36,064 nt of DNA, from contig NZ_QLMK01000020.1 of NCBI RefSeq assembly GCF_003259955.1, positions 1-36,064 on the forward strand. Reading direction: 5' to 3'. Position 1 is the stretch's first letter. Each line of letters starts with the position of its first letter. The notes under the pieces are model-generated. The model saw only the letters and a program-made list of their open reading frames with translations, was not told the DNA's origin and did no database searches. This stretch comes from Falsochrobactrum ovis (GTDB lineage Bacteria; Pseudomonadota; Alphaproteobacteria; Rhizobiales; Rhizobiaceae). The position numbers and the translations under genes are program-made. Below, piece after piece: positions 34,691 to 36,064 of this stretch.

Positions 34691-34707
34691 ATGGACAATC
34701 TGTCCAT
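34691..34707. promoter_or_regulatory. Perfect 17-bp IclR-type palindrome between pntAA and the dehydratase stub
   Basis: ATGGACA-ATC-TGTCCAT is an exact 7-3-7 palindrome. It lies 77 bases from the pntAA start and 75 from the dehydratase stub's ATG. Rightward, its TGGACA is followed after 17 bases by TAAGGT, a weak -10. Leftward, it overlaps a possible -35 for TATAGT. Confidence 0.65.
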
Positions 34708-34782
34708 ATTTAAGTAAGGTACTTGCCCGACGTTTGACGATGCCATATCCATATGCATGGAGGACACGACTGGGAGGTATAA

Positions 34783-35085
34783 ATGTCCAAGATTATTGGC
34801 TCGAAACGGATGCGCTCACGCGAGCGGTTCGACAATCCCGGCAGCTGCGGCATGACGGTGCCCTATCTCCATCATTATCTGAACTATGGGTTGACTCACC
34901 GGGAAGCGCAATCCGAAAAGCCAATTATCGGCATGGCCCAGATAGTTTCGGTCCTGTCGCCCAGTAGCGGGCATCATATCGAACTGGCTATTGGCGTGCG
35001 CGAATATGACGGCATTGTAGCCGCCAAAAATGTTTATGCGCCGCGGAACTTCGGATTTAACGCCCGGTTCTGTTCTGAGGTTTGA
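34783..35085 (+). pseudogene. N-terminal stub of an IlvD/Edd-family (sugar-acid type) dehydratase
   Basis: The first 73 or so residues match the start of the IlvD/Edd dehydratase family, in the branch with sugar-acid dehydratases: MRSRERFDNPG, HHYLNYGLTHREAQSEKPII and HHIELAIGVRE. Intact enzymes are about 570-600 residues. After residue 73 (about 35002) the similarity stops and 27 unrelated residues lead to a stop. The cysteine expected in the SPCN position is Ser61, so an iron-sulfur ligand is lost. A good GGGAGGTAT site and an upstream palindrome remain. The fragment cannot be active as a dehydratase. Confidence 0.75.
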
Positions 35086-35090
35086 CCGCA

Positions 35091-35870
35091 ATGGTTTCTT
35101 CTTTCACTGCGGCGATCCGTGGGTTGAATGATTGGATTGCAGGGCCAGCCTCTTTGCTGGATGAGATCATACGTATCAAATCCGGTAGCCGCATTATCGC
35201 GACGGTTTCTGATGACGGAAGCGTTATTGAAATTCAGCCAGCCTCTGGTCGAAAGCCATCGGCCCCCTTGTCGTTACCGGTTTCTCAGAGCGAAGAGCCG
35301 CCCGCCGCATTACGCAGCGTGGCGAATGGAAAGACCATCCATCTCGGCATCCCAGCAAGTTGGGTGATTGCGCGCAGGCTCGAACTGCCGATGGAGGCTG
35401 CCAGCCACCTTGATGGAATTGTGGCGTCGCGTATGGGTGCGCTTTCGCCATTGACTATCTCTGACATTTATTTCGGCCATAGGGTGCTTGAGATCGATCG
35501 TGAAGCTCGGCAAATGATAGTGGCTGTGGCAATCGTTCCGAGGGCACGCGTCGCTGCTGCCCTGGCCTGCTTGGCGGTCACCGATGCCCGCCAAATCCTA
35601 ATTTCGGCACCGTTTCCCGAATGCGATGAAGTGATTGTTTCGACATATCGGCAACAAAGATCGGGAACCCGAGGCCGGATAAAATTTGTGCTCGCCGGTA
35701 TTTTGGGGGTCAGCCTTGTCGCGGCCATTACGGCATTAGCGGCGCAACCGTTGATCAAAAAGAGCTATGCCGAACGCCGCGCTGCTGTGGAGGTCCGTGC
35801 CGAACGGGCGCGACGGGCGATAGCGCTTGCGGAGGTTCCCGAGGCAGAAACCGCACCTGAACAGGCCGCG
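35091..35870 (+). pseudogene. GspL-like type II secretion protein, cut by the right-hand IS
   Basis: The 260 genuine residues resemble the PilN-containing GspL of alphaproteobacteria. A cytoplasmic region has LGIPASWVIARRLELP (residues 85-100) and DIYFGHRVLE (125-134). A membrane helix spans about 199-217, then a coiled-coil-like ERRAAVEVRAERARRAIALA begins. The IS enters after codon 260; nine IS-derived residues and a stop follow. The periplasmic domain is missing. The ATG at 35091 is taken; a TTG three codons earlier overlaps the previous stop. GspL anchors the GspE ATPase, so its loss disables the system unless another copy exists. Confidence 0.7.
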
Positions 35871-36064
35871 CTAGGTTCAGGACCCATTGATTTGACGTGA
35901 TGTCTATGATTCAGAGGGCAGTGCAGGAGCCTGAATCATGAGCAATTTATTTTGGCTGACGGACGAGCCAATGGCTCGTCTTCGTCCTTATTTCCCCAAG
36001 AGCCATGGTCGCCAGCGCGTTGATGATCGGCGCGTTCTGAGCGGGATCATCTTCGTTAACCGCA
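35871..36064 (+). mobile_element. 5' end of an IS5-family insertion sequence (right copy, partial)
   Basis: This is the exact reverse complement of 1-194. It begins with CTAG and the terminal GTTCAGGACCC and interrupts the gspL-like gene after position 35870. The element reads outward and continues past the window edge. Confidence 0.85.
35938..36064 (+). CDS. IS5-family transposase, N-terminal fragment
   Basis: The first 42 codons of the same transposase as at 1-127, starting MSNLFWLTDEPMARL. AGGAGCC precedes the ATG. The catalytic domain is outside the window. Confidence 0.85.
   Translation, partial: MSNLFWLTDEPMARLRPYFPKSHGRQRVDDRRVLSGIIFVNR

Noticed and set aside
1-36064. Phage, CRISPR array, tRNA or rRNA
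   Set aside because: No regular spaced repeats, cloverleaf-like sequence, rRNA segment, integrase or phage structural gene was seen.

Overview
The window looks like chromosomal or large-plasmid DNA of an alphaproteobacterium, most likely a sphingomonad. Pointers are three TRAP transporters, a lipoprotein-type GspD with a PilN-like GspL, the three-gene PntAA-PntAB-PntB transhydrogenase, and an IS5-family element of a type common in that group. This is inference from protein style; no rRNA or other marker gene is present.

Layout. Both ends are the first 194 bases of the same IS5-family insertion sequence, in inverted orientation and reading outward, so the window is the unique stretch between two IS copies. 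Positions 195-2166 hold no convincing gene but carry three copies of a 16-bp palindrome. Positions 2167-17783 are catabolic cluster 1: a leftward cyclase/TRAP operon (dctQ-dctM-dctP-cyclase), and rightward genes for an Ldh2-family oxidoreductase, an Fe-type alcohol dehydrogenase, a semialdehyde-type dehydrogenase, a GntR/FCD regulator, a CaiB-type CoA transferase, a crotonase, a hydroxyisobutyrate-dehydrogenase-like enzyme, a lactonase-like amidohydrolase and a second TRAP transporter. AT-rich near-palindromes at three promoters suggest one regulon under the GntR protein.

Positions 18377-31104 are catabolic cluster 2: a TRAP binding protein, a periplasmic bicupin, a D-2-hydroxyacid dehydrogenase, a second Fe-type alcohol dehydrogenase, an SDR, TRAP permeases, a DUF1330 protein and an IclR regulator. 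A 17-bp palindrome (ATGGACA-N3-TGTCCAT) is perfect at 34691 and occurs in degenerate form upstream of the iclR gene, the bicupin and the alcohol dehydrogenase. It also lies between pntAA and the stub of an IlvD/Edd-family dehydratase, which suggests that a sugar-acid dehydratase once belonged to this regulon.

Pieces of a type II secretion system are scattered through cluster 2. They are gspK, a prepilin peptidase and a gspD split by an apparent one-base frameshift (23899-27608), a stub resembling the GspE N-terminal domain (31076-31405), and a gspL cut by the right-hand IS (35091-35870). This points to a secretion locus broken up by rearrangement around the catabolic genes. The pnt operon (31575-34613) is intact and would link NADH made by the dehydrogenases to NADPH supply.
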